A DNA stretch of 64,000 nucleotides from Lysinibacillus pakistanensis (GTDB lineage: Bacteria > Bacillota > Bacilli > Bacillales_A > Planococcaceae): contig NZ_CP126101.1 in the NCBI RefSeq assembly GCF_030123245.1, forward strand, positions 4,648,501 to 4,712,500, in the 5' to 3' direction. Positions 35,216 through 45,264 of the stretch are shown here, piece after piece. The notes under the pieces were generated by a model. The model ran no database searches, was not told the origin of the DNA, and was given only the letters and a program-made list of their open reading frames with translations. The position numbers were made by a program, and so were the translations under genes. Position 1 is the stretch's first letter. Each line of letters starts with the position of its first letter.

Positions 35216-38200
35216 ATGACACTTTCTCATGAACAAAAACTACAATTTCAAAGTAAAATTGATACCGCACCATCGGCTATTCAACCAATAGCTACAGCAT
35301 TGCTTCAATATATGGATACACGTGATTATAATATTGAGCAGCAAATTGCTGATTTGAAAATCTCAACACTTGAGGAGCTATTTACAGGTCCACTAATTGA
35401 TGTACTAACACTCTTTTCTTCACAGGAACGAGCACAAAATATTAAGAAGCTGGCATTACGTTATGATACAGCAATGTTTCAGACTGGTATTTTGCGTAGA
35501 TCGTTTCGTTCCGCACAACCAGTACAGGATCACCTTTTTCAATGTCTACAATTAATTGAAGAAATGCTAACATTTGAAGAAATCAATTTACAGGAATTAT
35601 TGACGAACCACGGTCAATATGAACATGGTACATATCCTAACTATAGCTCCTATGTGATGAAGCAAGAGAATATAAAGGTAATGCCATTTAATGTTTTTGA
35701 GCAATTGCTTGCTGAGGAGCTATCATTACAAAACCCAGCTATTGAGGAAGCTATTGAAAATATCCTATTTGATGAACATCAAAGTAGCTTTTTTGGCTAT
35801 CCACTAATACGAGGGATTTTTAAATCAACCAATAGTCGCCTGCATGAAGCACTTGGAAAGCTATTAGTTGCGGCAGCAAGGCAAGAGGGGCTACGTCAAG
35901 CTATTGTTGAGAATATCGATCATGGTACCTTAGATGCACAGCTTACAATCATGAAGCTTATTCAAGAGCACCAGCTAACTCGCTTCTCCTCAGTTATTCG
36001 TGCTGTCGATACTTGGATGGGACTTGGCTATAATAGCTTTGAAAATCAAAAGATTACAGAGGAAGTCTTGTCATTAGCGATTCAAGCTATTGAAAACGAC
36101 AATTTCACTAAGGAATTACTGCAAAGCGAACGAACAATAGATATTTACGTGGCACTCTGGGCAATTTCTACAAAAGATTACATGCAGCTTGATATGGTTT
36201 TGCCAGAGTTGCTAGGACGCCAAAAGCATGTCCAGCTTACAACACTTGCGTTCTTAAAAAATTTAGGAAAAACTTCCTTTACTGCACAATATGTCAAAGA
36301 TATTATTTTAACAACAAAGGATATTGAGCTCTTTACTTTTGCTTGGGGGAATTTCCTCCATGTAAATAACTATATTAACAGTGAATATGCTAGGGATAAC
36401 GATTGGTCTAAAGATTTACAAACGTACATGCAAGAAAATACACAGCTTCAAAACATTGAATATCCGCTATTTAATCAGCTCGAATGGGCAAAGAGTGAGG
36501 TTTCAAAGGATGGTCTAACAATTGCAGGAAAACCCCTATCTTTCGTATATGCGCACATATCTTTAGAGGACATTATTTCAACACAAATTATTTTGGCCCA
36601 TCATTTACAAGATGAAGAATTATTTCAACGTATTATTGCGAATGCGGATGCCTACTCACCTACTAGCAGAATTGGACTTCTTAATATTTATTGCCTTGAT
36701 AATTCTACACAAGGAAAGCGCGATTTTCTATTTAGCTCTTTACGAGACCGAAGCTCTATTAATCGTTCCCTCGCGCTCAAAAAGATACAGCTATTAACAC
36801 CTACTGATCATGAAATTTTAAAAATTGAGGATCTTTTAGCAAATAAATCTGGCTCACTTCGTAAAGAGGCTATTTCTCTCTTAAAGCTACAGTCACAAGA
36901 GAAAATATTGCAAAGTGCCGAGCGACTTATACAAGACAAGAAGCAATTAAAAAGACTTGGTGGACTTGAGTTGTTATTAGAAGCCTCAAAAGAATATCAC
37001 TTATCAAATGAACAAATTACAGCTTTATGCAAGACGCTACCAAAAGTTACTGCAACAGAGCAAGTGCTTTTAGATCAATTGTTAACAAGCGATATTCCAG
37101 AATATAACGAGGAAAATGGCTTTGGCTTATATACACCACACCCGCCTATTCAATACCAAAACATTTCTAATATTGATATCAAGGTAGACGGTGAAGAGGC
37201 ATGGAAGCAGCTAATTCCAATTTATTTGCAGGCACAAATGCCACTTGAGAAATTTTTTGACTATGATGTTCATAAACTTTTAGCAAAGCTTGAGCGACTG
37301 ATTCAATTAATTGATGTTCATGCTCATTATGAGTATGAGACATACCAGTGGAATGATACTCTAATGACAACAACCTTAGGACAAGACTATAACATTATAG
37401 CCTCCAAAAAAGAGAATAGTAAAAACGCTAGTCTTGACGTCCATCCAATACCTGAGGAAATCATACAGTGGATAAAAGAAGAAAAATTCAGCACAGAGGA
37501 TTTAGCTTATTTCAACTTTTATAGTAATCTGTCTCAATACCCTGCTGTCCACGAAATTAGCGAAGCAGCACACGCTCTTATCGCTCCAATCCTTAACTAT
37601 GCACAAATTAAAGAATATATTGCTAAGTTCAATGCGTTAAAGCATGAGCAAACACTGGATCGAATTTTTACTGTGCTTTCACAGGATTTAGACAATTTGT
37701 CTGGGGAGCAGGAGCTTCATAAACAAGCAGTCGAACTTTTAGAACAACATTCACAAGGGTTCAATGTTTTCGAGCAAGCAATTGGTATAATGCTTCAGCT
37801 GTTATCTCAAATACCACCTGAACAGTGGAAGCTCGAAGTAAGAGATAAGGGGTATTATTATTATCGTTCGACTTCCACTATAGTAGATTTAGATGTAATC
37901 GATGCCTTTGTTGATAGATGCTTCTCAGGCTATACGACGTATGGCGAATATGTCAAAATGCTCGCTATTAACGAAGAATTAACAAAGCGCATGCAAAAGG
38001 AACAGTACAACCCAAGTGTATATAATTTAAGCTTATTCCAATATTTAGATGCCCTTCAGGCAGGCTTATTCACACAGGATCATTTATTTGAGGCCATTTT
38101 CACGAATACATTAGCTTCTGAGGTATTGATAGCACCTAATAAATTAATCGAAAAGTATCAAAAGTCATTTGAAGATTTATCGACTCTTCTTGCTATACGT

Positions 38201-40306
38201 GAGCAGGCAATCAAGCGAATTTTAGAAATTGAGCTTAAGCGCGGCGATATTCCTACTGCCGTAACGAAGCTTGCAAGCAGTATATCCTATATAGAAGGTA
38301 TTGATTATTTCTTTAAAATTTTACAGGCACTTGATGGAGAAAAGCTTGCTCGGGGCTATATTTGGCAGGCAGAAACGAAAAAGGATGTTTTCTCACGTCT
38401 TCTTGCAAACTGCTATCCTAAAAAAGAGGAATCTGCACAGCAGTTAAAAGATGCATGGGAAAAAACAGATATTTCAAAAGAGCGATTAATTGAAGCAATG
38501 ATGTATAACCAGCATTGGATCGATCTAGTTAGTGAAGTAATTGGCTGGGAAGGCTTAAAAGAATCTGCATGGTACTTTATCGCCCATACAACCGACTACT
38601 TATCGGATTTTGCTAAAGATCAAATTGCCCTCTTCTCAAGCATCACTTCCGACGATTTCCGAGATGGTGCATTTGATTTAGGTTGGTTCCAAAGTGCCTA
38701 TCAAACAATTGGTGCAAAAAATTTCAAGCTTGTTTATGATGCCGCAAAATATGCATCAGAAGGAGCAAATCATCGTCGAGCACAGCTTTATGCCGATACT
38801 GCAATTGGAAAACTCAGTCCAAAGCCATTAATGAAAGAAATACAAGATAAACGTAATAAAGACAAGCTTCGTGCACTTGGTCTTATCCCATTAAAGAAAT
38901 CAGATGAAAAGGATGCTCTAATACGTTATCAGTTTATTCAACAATTTTTAAAGGAAAGTAAGCAATTCGGAGCCCAACGTCGTGCAAGCGAAGCACGAGC
39001 AGCAAGTATTGCACTTGAAAATCTAGCACGCAATGCTGGTGATGGAGAAACAACAAGATTTACATGGCGAATGGAGCTATCCGCCTTTCATGAAATGAAA
39101 CATTTATTTGAAGCACAGCAAATCGAGCATATTACGGCTCATTTGCAGATTAAAGATGATGCTGATGTGGAAATTATCGTGACAAAGGATGGAAAACTTC
39201 TTAAAAATATCCCAACAGCATTGAAGAAAAATACACAGGTCATTGCATTACAAGAGGCACGAAAAGAGTTGAAGGAGCAATATAAACGAGCACGGCCAGC
39301 GCTTGAACAGGCAATGGAGTTAGAAACAGTCTTCCATGCTGAAGAGCTCATCAATTTATTAAAGCATCCGATCCTAGCTCCTCTTCTACAAAAGCTTGTC
39401 TTTAAAAGCGATGTGTATATAGGAATGCTCACTGCAGAGGGCATAAGGCTACTATCAGGTGACATCATTTCACTTGCACCAACGACAACATTAAAAATTG
39501 CCCATCCATATCACCTACTTGAAAGTGGTCAATGGCGTCAATGGCAGGCTTATATGTTTGAGCACAAAATAAAGCAACCGTTTAAGCAAGTGCTCCGTGA
39601 GCTATATGTGATAAATGAAGATGAAAAAGGGCAAAAAAGATCATTGCGCTATGCAGGACACCAAGTAAATCCATCTCAAACGGTAGCCCTTTTAAAAACA
39701 AGAGGCTGGCAAATTAGTTATGATGAAGGACCTCGTAAAGTGTATTATAAGGAAAATATTGTGGCCTCGTTATATGCACAGGCAGATTGGTTTACCCCAG
39801 CAGAAATTGAAGCGCCTGCAATTGAGGGTGTTTATTTCTATAATCGTTTAACTGGCAAAAGCATAGTCTTAGATGATATTCCTGCAGCAATTTTCTCTGA
39901 GATTATGCGAGATATCGATCTCGTTGTTAGTGTTGCGCATGTTGGTGGTGTAGATCCCGAGGCAAGTCATTCTACAGTTGAAATGCGTAGTGTGATTGTG
40001 GAAGAATTAACAAAGCTATTAAAACTTACAAACGTAGAAGTGAAAAAACAGCATGCTCTTATTGAAGGTAAACTTGCTAGCTATTCACTACATTTAGGTA
40101 GTGGTGTTGTCCATCAAATGGGTGGATCAATGATTCCAATAATCGCTGTACAAGCGCAGCATCGTGGACGTATTTTCCTACCAATGGTGGATGATGACCC
40201 TCGTACAGCCGAAATCATGTCGAAGCTATTACTACTAAGTGAAGATACTAAAATTAAGGATCCTGCCATTTTAGGGCATATCCGTAGCTATGAACAACAG
40301 CGTTAA
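35216..40306 (+). CDS. Giant DUF4132 protein (1697 residues)
   Basis: Soluble, mostly helical solenoid without signal peptide. The DUF4132 region lies about residues 1120-1420 (FDLGWFQSAYQTIGAKNFKL, ASEARAASIALENLARNAGD), followed by a conserved C-terminal module (AHVGGVDPEASHSTVEMRSV, YSLHLGSGVVHQMGG). E. coli YehI/MolR are family members with no firmly known function. I chose the ATG at 35216 after AAGGAGG. A single continuous frame of this length shows it is maintained. It is followed by a strong bidirectional terminator. Confidence 0.85.
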   Translation: MTLSHEQKLQFQSKIDTAPSAIQPIATALLQYMDTRDYNIEQQIADLKISTLEELFTGPLIDVLTLFSSQERAQNIKKLALRYDTAMFQTGILRRSFRSAQPVQDHLFQCLQLIEEMLTFEEINLQELLTNHGQYEHGTYPNYSSYVMKQENIKVMPFNVFEQLLAEELSLQNPAIEEAIENILFDEHQSSFFGYPLIRGIFKSTNSRLHEALGKLLVAAARQEGLRQAIVENIDHGTLDAQLTIMKLIQEHQLTRFSSVIRAVDTWMGLGYNSFENQKITEEVLSLAIQAIENDNFTKELLQSERTIDIYVALWAISTKDYMQLDMVLPELLGRQKHVQLTTLAFLKNLGKTSFTAQYVKDIILTTKDIELFTFAWGNFLHVNNYINSEYARDNDWSKDLQTYMQENTQLQNIEYPLFNQLEWAKSEVSKDGLTIAGKPLSFVYAHISLEDIISTQIILAHHLQDEELFQRIIANADAYSPTSRIGLLNIYCLDNSTQGKRDFLFSSLRDRSSINRSLALKKIQLLTPTDHEILKIEDLLANKSGSLRKEAISLLKLQSQEKILQSAERLIQDKKQLKRLGGLELLLEASKEYHLSNEQITALCKTLPKVTATEQVLLDQLLTSDIPEYNEENGFGLYTPHPPIQYQNISNIDIKVDGEEAWKQLIPIYLQAQMPLEKFFDYDVHKLLAKLERLIQLIDVHAHYEYETYQWNDTLMTTTLGQDYNIIASKKENSKNASLDVHPIPEEIIQWIKEEKFSTEDLAYFNFYSNLSQYPAVHEISEAAHALIAPILNYAQIKEYIAKFNALKHEQTLDRIFTVLSQDLDNLSGEQELHKQAVELLEQHSQGFNVFEQAIGIMLQLLSQIPPEQWKLEVRDKGYYYYRSTSTIVDLDVIDAFVDRCFSGYTTYGEYVKMLAINEELTKRMQKEQYNPSVYNLSLFQYLDALQAGLFTQDHLFEAIFTNTLASEVLIAPNKLIEKYQKSFEDLSTLLAIREQAIKRILEIELKRGDIPTAVTKLASSISYIEGIDYFFKILQALDGEKLARGYIWQAETKKDVFSRLLANCYPKKEESAQQLKDAWEKTDISKERLIEAMMYNQHWIDLVSEVIGWEGLKESAWYFIAHTTDYLSDFAKDQIALFSSITSDDFRDGAFDLGWFQSAYQTIGAKNFKLVYDAAKYASEGANHRRAQLYADTAIGKLSPKPLMKEIQDKRNKDKLRALGLIPLKKSDEKDALIRYQFIQQFLKESKQFGAQRRASEARAASIALENLARNAGDGETTRFTWRMELSAFHEMKHLFEAQQIEHITAHLQIKDDADVEIIVTKDGKLLKNIPTALKKNTQVIALQEARKELKEQYKRARPALEQAMELETVFHAEELINLLKHPILAPLLQKLVFKSDVYIGMLTAEGIRLLSGDIISLAPTTTLKIAHPYHLLESGQWRQWQAYMFEHKIKQPFKQVLRELYVINEDEKGQKRSLRYAGHQVNPSQTVALLKTRGWQISYDEGPRKVYYKENIVASLYAQADWFTPAEIEAPAIEGVYFYNRLTGKSIVLDDIPAAIFSEIMRDIDLVVSVAHVGGVDPEASHSTVEMRSVIVEELTKLLKLTNVEVKKQHALIEGKLASYSLHLGSGVVHQMGGSMIPIIAVQAQHRGRIFLPMVDDDPRTAEIMSKLLLLSEDTKIKDPAILGHIRSYEQQR

Positions 40307-40336
40307 CCTGTGCACACAAACAACTGGTAACATTTT

Positions 40337-40372
40337 AAAGTGCCCTCCTTGAACATTGGAGGGCACTTTTAT
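40337..40372. terminator. Bidirectional terminator between the DUF4132 gene and the TOPRIM-like gene
   Basis: Arms AAAGTGCCCTCC and GGAGGGCACTTT with a 9-nt loop. T-rich tails lie on both strands. The convergent minus-strand gene ends inside it. Confidence 0.85.
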
Positions 40373-41100
40373 TGTACATCAGATTTAATCATTTCAAATA
40401 ACAACGGGACATTGGTTCCTCTTTGCAATGAATGACAGCCATCCATTAAAAATGCCCAGCTTTTTTTCATTTTTTCTCTATATGGCAGCTCTTGACTAAC
40501 TGGTAGAAATTCTCTTAAATACTCCTCAATAGTACCAGTGAGATTTTCCATAAAATCATCGGTCTTATGCACTTTTTCTGTTGGAATTTCATTGCGCTCA
40601 TTCCATAGTACATGTTCTAAGTTCGTAGAAAAATAAAATAATTGATAGGGTACTTTTAAACGGTTAATGCTGAAGTGGTCATTCGCCACTAAGATCCTAG
40701 CATTATTCGCTTTCATTTCATTACGTTGCTCAATTTGCTCTTTGCGTTTATCCGAATTCACTAAGATTGCATCCTCCGTATAAAACAAATTTTGCTCGAT
40801 ATCCTCCTTCACCTTAACAAATTCTGGTGCAATAAAGCAGCCATCTGCATCTGTGATATGAACAACAGCCGTTAAATCCTTTGCTAAAAATTTATATTTA
40901 TTTAAATAGCCCTGGATTACTTTAACAACACTATTTTTGATATTTGGGATACGCTTATTGGCATCCCATTTTGTCAAAATATCCTCACGCTGAACGTCAA
41001 AGCGAATCATTGAGTTTGCAAAATATTCATCTAAATAATCCTCTAAGATAATCTGCTCTGTCTGTCCCTCAACAATAATTAGGAGAATTTTTTTAGTCAT
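40369..41100 (-). CDS. TOPRIM-like (RloB/DUF4435-like) effector candidate paired with an AAA ATPase
   Basis: 243 residues. The N-terminus KKILLIIVEGQTEQIILEDY carries the glutamate of a TOPRIM fold, and VVHITDADGCFI supplies the DxD acidic pair about 75 residues later. The rest is helical with a conserved-looking FSTNLEHVLW. I chose the ATG at 41100, which overlaps the end of the ATPase gene by 8 bp. ATPase + TOPRIM pairs include OLD/Gabija-like and PARIS (AriA/AriB) defence systems; this one looks closest to PARIS by size and order. Not proven. Confidence 0.6.
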   Translation of the reverse strand: MTKKILLIIVEGQTEQIILEDYLDEYFANSMIRFDVQREDILTKWDANKRIPNIKNSVVKVIQGYLNKYKFLAKDLTAVVHITDADGCFIAPEFVKVKEDIEQNLFYTEDAILVNSDKRKEQIEQRNEMKANNARILVANDHFSINRLKVPYQLFYFSTNLEHVLWNERNEIPTEKVHKTDDFMENLTGTIEEYLREFLPVSQELPYREKMKKSWAFLMDGCHSLQRGTNVPLLFEMIKSDVQ

Positions 41101-42430
41101 GCTGCACACCTGCTTTTCTAAATGCACGCTTCATTTTAAATGATTTTGTTTCCTTATAAACTTCCTCATCCTGACCACCAAGCTGGATAGCACGTAGGTA
41201 GACATCCCTAGCATTATTTACTTCCTTTATTCCTTTTAGCTGTATATAGCGGTGATCTTCATTTGTTGTTGTAAACCATAAATTTTTAATGGCTAGCACC
41301 TCTAACACACGTAAATTATGAGATGTAAAGATAAGCTGACCTTTTCCATCCTCATCTATCACTGTTAACAACTCACCTAACAAATATTCAAAAACACCAG
41401 AATCTAATTCATCAATAACGACACATGCATTAGGATTGTTGTATACCGCAATAAGCAAGCTAAGGACAGAAATAATTTTTAATATCCCCTCTGACTCCGT
41501 ACGAAGCGGTAATTCACGTTTTCCCCGCTTGGATAAAAATTCAAAACGAACCCCTTTTGCCCCACTATCCATCATTTGTTTCGTAATAACATTAATTTTT
41601 ATGGTCAGACCTGGGATAATTGCTGACAATACTTGATTACTTTGTTCGACAACCTCACATAACACATAGAAGGTCTCTTCTGGCAATACTGCTGGTCCCT
41701 TTAAATCATATGGTATTAAGCCTCTAGTTCTCTCTAAATGGATACTAAAGGGCATGATTCGCTCCTCAAACAATGGTGCGATATTTTGATTATTGATAAC
41801 ATGAAAATCTTGAGTAAAATCAATCGCTATATTTTGAAGAAGCTGCATCTCCAGCTCCGAAAGCTGTTCTTGTAATAGAGGCTTTAAATCTTTATGGAAA
41901 ATAAATGACATATATTGTCTTCTAGCTAATTGCTGTACAACTAGCAATTGAATACGTGCTTGTTCATTCAAATCAGTCAGTTTAGCATTACGTAGCTGCA
42001 CATCATCATCTGTAACAGCAATTAATATCTTCGTACGTTTACCCTTGTCATTTTCTCGGTACGTAAGTCGTTCATGTACTGTGTATAGTCGATGCTCATC
42101 CTCTTGTAGCTCTACATAATAATTGACAAAAAATGTACCAAACTGATTTTCCACAAGAAACTCAAAATCTATGCTAGCCTTACCCTCTCCTGCCATCACT
42201 AAGCGTTTTTCTTGTACAGGTAATTTCACCTCTGCTATCCAGCCTGAAATTAGTGCCTTCAATATACTGAAGGCATCGACAATCGTTGTTTTACCTGAAC
42301 CATTCTGTCCATATAAGCCTACAACATTGGCCTGTAAAAATGACTCGAAATTTACTGCAATGGAAATCTCCCCATGACGAACATTTCGTAAATTATGCAA
42401 TATTATTTTCTTAATCTTGATAATTGCCAT
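41093..42430 (-). CDS. AAA/ABC-type ATPase (AriA/OLD-like), first gene of a putative defence pair
   Basis: 445 residues of the SMC-like AAA_15/AAA_21 type. Walker A GLYGQNGSGKTTIVDAF (about 37-53), signature-like RTESEGILKIISVLSLL, Walker B CVVIDELDSGVFEYLL, and the H-loop FTSHNLRVLEVL. No membrane segments. It is co-transcribed with the overlapping TOPRIM-like gene. In related systems the ATPase senses a phage trigger and releases the nuclease. Site AAGGGTG precedes the ATG. Confidence 0.75.
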   Translation of the reverse strand: MAIIKIKKIILHNLRNVRHGEISIAVNFESFLQANVVGLYGQNGSGKTTIVDAFSILKALISGWIAEVKLPVQEKRLVMAGEGKASIDFEFLVENQFGTFFVNYYVELQEDEHRLYTVHERLTYRENDKGKRTKILIAVTDDDVQLRNAKLTDLNEQARIQLLVVQQLARRQYMSFIFHKDLKPLLQEQLSELEMQLLQNIAIDFTQDFHVINNQNIAPLFEERIMPFSIHLERTRGLIPYDLKGPAVLPEETFYVLCEVVEQSNQVLSAIIPGLTIKINVITKQMMDSGAKGVRFEFLSKRGKRELPLRTESEGILKIISVLSLLIAVYNNPNACVVIDELDSGVFEYLLGELLTVIDEDGKGQLIFTSHNLRVLEVLAIKNLWFTTTNEDHRYIQLKGIKEVNNARDVYLRAIQLGGQDEEVYKETKSFKMKRAFRKAGVQHD

Positions 42431-42700
42431 TATGCAAACACCCTTTTTTTCTTATTATAATGAAAATCAGTATATTTTATAACAATTTCAATTTTAAGTA
42501 TACTCGTCTAAAAACTAGTGGAATTTTGAATATAGGCATAAAAATAAAGAAGGTGTGTTTCATTGGTATATGTTACTCCCGACGATTTTAATCAACAATT
42601 TTATTCTGGTATAAAAGAATTTGGGTACTCTCTCTACTGGCACTAATCAAGGCAATAACAGATTTTTGAATCAGAAGGAAGAACTGATGATGAAATCCTG

Positions 42701-42863
42701 TTAAATATAGGGACAGTAGAGGTCAATCAAATAAGGGACAGCCTCTATCCTCGATATAATTCTCTCTATCCCCTCCTCAGCTACATCATAGCGAACAATA
42801 GCCTAATTTCCGGGGCTTACCAGGAATAGTGTCTGGCATTTTAGGGAACTCAAGATCAAATAA
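42701..42863 (-). pseudogene. Decayed gene fragment
   Basis: Minus-strand frame FDLEFPKMPDTIPGKPRKLG breaks near 42790 and resumes in another frame as VRYDVAEEGIERIISRIEAV followed by PYLIDLYCPYI and a stop at 42701. Both pieces look protein-like. The family is unknown. On the plus strand a 27-codon piece from 42563 (TTG, VYVTPDDFNQQFYSGIKEFG) may be another remnant. Confidence 0.4.
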
Positions 42864-42906
42864 AAATGCTTTCTACTAGTTCATTTTAAACTAATGGAAA
42901 GCATTT
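42862..42906. terminator. Terminator-like hairpin in the gap before the chemoreceptor
   Basis: Arms ATGCTTTC and GAAAGCAT with a further inner pairing (CTAGTT with AACTA), flanked by A and T runs on both sides. Function uncertain. The remaining gap to 43399 is very AT-rich and shows no gene or confident promoter. Confidence 0.4.
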
Positions 42907-43399
42907 TATATAAAAATAGGCTATATGCTTCACCTATTTCTATCATAATAATATTTGTAATTGAAAAGACCCAATTTAAAAAATAAAAGATGTTTTTCAC
43001 CTACAATTTAATTCCTAAAAACAACTTCATGAATGTCACTTCTTATAATTAAATATTTAAAAATTAATAAATTTTTATAAAAATATCAACACGAAACAGA
43101 TATCCTTGTACTATTATACTGTTTTTTAAAATTTTATTTTAAAGATCATAAGTCGAAATAGTAAGTTTTTTGGGTTGTGAATCATTTTTTTTGGCAGTAT
43201 AGTTGTTTAATGTTAGGGGATGTTTGGATTATTTTCCATTCATAAATATTTTAATAAAAAGGTATACATATCTTCCACGAAAATTACATCAGGACTGCCA
43301 AATGTAATGTTCTCTACTATTTACTTTTGACCATCTCAGCTGTGAATGTCTATTTTTTTACTTAAAATATGTTTTGTATATAATTATAGGAGGAAGAAC

Positions 43400-45148
43400 A
43401 TGAAAAAAAGTAAGAAACAGAACATGTCCATCAGTAGAAAATTAACAACTGTTGTAATAAGTATTTTACTACTATTCGGATTAGTCAATCTAGGTCTTTC
43501 CTATTATATAGTAAAGAATAGTAATTTAAAAGATATGAATCAATCTCTTTTCGATAAAGGAATGATCTTAGCAAAGTCAATAGACCTAAAAACATTGCAA
43601 TCTGTTATCAAGGAGCCTAATGCTAGCAATCCAGATGTTCTTCGTTTAACAAAAGAAATGGACGCTATAAACGATCATTCGGATATTATCACAAATCTAT
43701 TCCTTATAACAGTCGACGGAAAAAATATAAACGCGCCGGTTCTATCTTCAAGCGTACTGGATTTTGGGGCAGAGTATAACCAAGATATGATAGCTATGGG
43801 CTTATCAGATGACTTTTTAGCGAGAATTAAAGAAGTCTTTGAAACAAAAGAAGCGACCGCTACGAGCATCTATTCAGATGAGTATGGTAGCTATAAAACA
43901 GGCCTTACACCAATTTTGGATGAAAACGGAACAATTTTAGCCGCATATGCAATTGACTATGATGTTTCAATGGTAACGGCTAAGGCGATGACAGAGGTAT
44001 CATGGATTCTTTTAGTGACAATAATTTTCTTAATTGGTTCATCCATTGCTGTTTATACAGTTTTAAAAAGAAAATTAACACCGATTCAACATCTCTCCCT
44101 ACAATCTAAAAAAGTGGCAGATGGTAATTTAGAGCTAGAGCCCTTACCTGTGATATCAACAGATGAAGTGGGCCTTCTTACAGAAAACTTTAATTCCATG
44201 ATTGAAAATTTGAAAGCAGTTATTAAAAGTACTACAAATGTTTCAGCACGTGTTTCGAACACTGCCAATGTACTATCTACAAATATGCAAGAAGCAACAG
44301 ATTCATACAATAGTGTAGCTTCATCGATGCAAGAGATTGCAGGGGGCGCTGATTTACAAGTCCAAAAAGCAAAAGAAAGCTCGATTACCATTGAGGAAAT
44401 GAGCATAGGTATTCAACGAATTGCCATGACTTCCAACAAAATATCGGAATCTTCCATTCAAGCATCTGAGGAAGCTGAAAAAGGAAATGACTCGACAAAT
44501 AAATCTGTGGCTCAAATGAATGCAATTAGTAAAGCAGTGAATCAATCAGCAGCATCCGTAAAAATGCTTGGCGAACATTCAGGAAAAATTGAAGAAATAG
44601 TGGGTATTATTACTGGTATTGCCTCCCAAACAAATTTACTGGCATTGAATGCAGCCATAGAAGCAGCACGTGCTGGAGAAGCTGGAAGTGGCTTTGCTGT
44701 TGTAGCTGACGAAGTACGCAAGCTTGCTGAGCAATCTGAGGCATCCGCTCGCGAAATTTCCACACTTATCTCACATATTCAGCATGATACAAATACATCT
44801 GTAAACGTGATGATGCGTGCTGTGGAGGAAGTGGATAATGGTTTAGTCATGATCAATGATTCTGAGAAGTCATTTAGTCATATATTAACTTCAATCCACC
44901 ATGTTACTGGACAAATACAAGAACTATCCGCAACAATAGAGGAAATGGCAGCCGGCATGGAGGAAGTAACCTCCGCTGTAAAGGATATGGAAGATTTCTC
45001 TGTGAGTTCAAGAGATAATACACGAGCAGTCGCTGAAACTTCCTCTTCTCAACTGAATACCGTACAAAGAGTTTCTGAAGAAGCACAAGTATTAACTGAT
45101 TTGTCCAGCGAATTATTAAATGTTGTTAACACATTTGTCGTGAAATAA
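43400..45148 (+). CDS. Methyl-accepting chemotaxis protein (membrane chemoreceptor)
   Basis: 582 residues. TM1 about 17-37, extracellular Cache-like sensor about 38-205, TM2 about 208-230, HAMP about 232-285, then the signalling hairpin with tip [20 protein letters not shown] and methylation helices around it. I chose the ATG at 43400, 6 nt after AGGAGG; an in-frame ATG at 43346 lacks a site. It stands alone. Ligand unknown. Confidence 0.93.
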   Translation: MKKSKKQNMSISRKLTTVVISILLLFGLVNLGLSYYIVKNSNLKDMNQSLFDKGMILAKSIDLKTLQSVIKEPNASNPDVLRLTKEMDAINDHSDIITNLFLITVDGKNINAPVLSSSVLDFGAEYNQDMIAMGLSDDFLARIKEVFETKEATATSIYSDEYGSYKTGLTPILDENGTILAAYAIDYDVSMVTAKAMTEVSWILLVTIIFLIGSSIAVYTVLKRKLTPIQHLSLQSKKVADGNLELEPLPVISTDEVGLLTENFNSMIENLKAVIKSTTNVSARVSNTANVLSTNMQEATDSYNSVASSMQEIAGGADLQVQKAKESSITIEEMSIGIQRIAMTSNKISESSIQASEEAEKGNDSTNKSVAQMNAISKAVNQSAASVKMLGEHSGKIEEIVGIITGIASQTNLLALNAAIEAARAGEAGSGFAVVADEVRKLAEQSEASAREISTLISHIQHDTNTSVNVMMRAVEEVDNGLVMINDSEKSFSHILTSIHHVTGQIQELSATIEEMAAGMEEVTSAVKDMEDFSVSSRDNTRAVAETSSSQLNTVQRVSEEAQVLTDLSSELLNVVNTFVVK

Positions 45149-45186
45149 AAATGAAATGAGGCTTTCTATAAGCAGGTTCTCAATAT

Positions 45187-45212
45187 CCCGCAGATTTATG
45201 AAAATCTGCGGG
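45187..45212 (+). terminator. Hairpin after the chemoreceptor gene
   Basis: Arms CCCGCAGATTT and AAATCTGCGGG with a short loop. No T-tract follows, so termination is uncertain. Confidence 0.4.
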
Positions 45213-45264
45213 AGTTAATCGCTAAAATCTATTTTTAATATTCGGATAATAGGAGTTGTTATGA

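Noticed and set aside
43358..43384. TTTACT-16-TATAAT as promoter of the chemoreceptor gene
   Set aside because: The transcript would begin within the ribosome binding site, leaving no usable leader.
43346..43399. 18-residue N-terminal extension of the chemoreceptor
   Set aside because: The ATG at 43346 has no binding site, while the ATG at 43400 has AGGAGG at 6 nt and gives the normal basic start before TM1.
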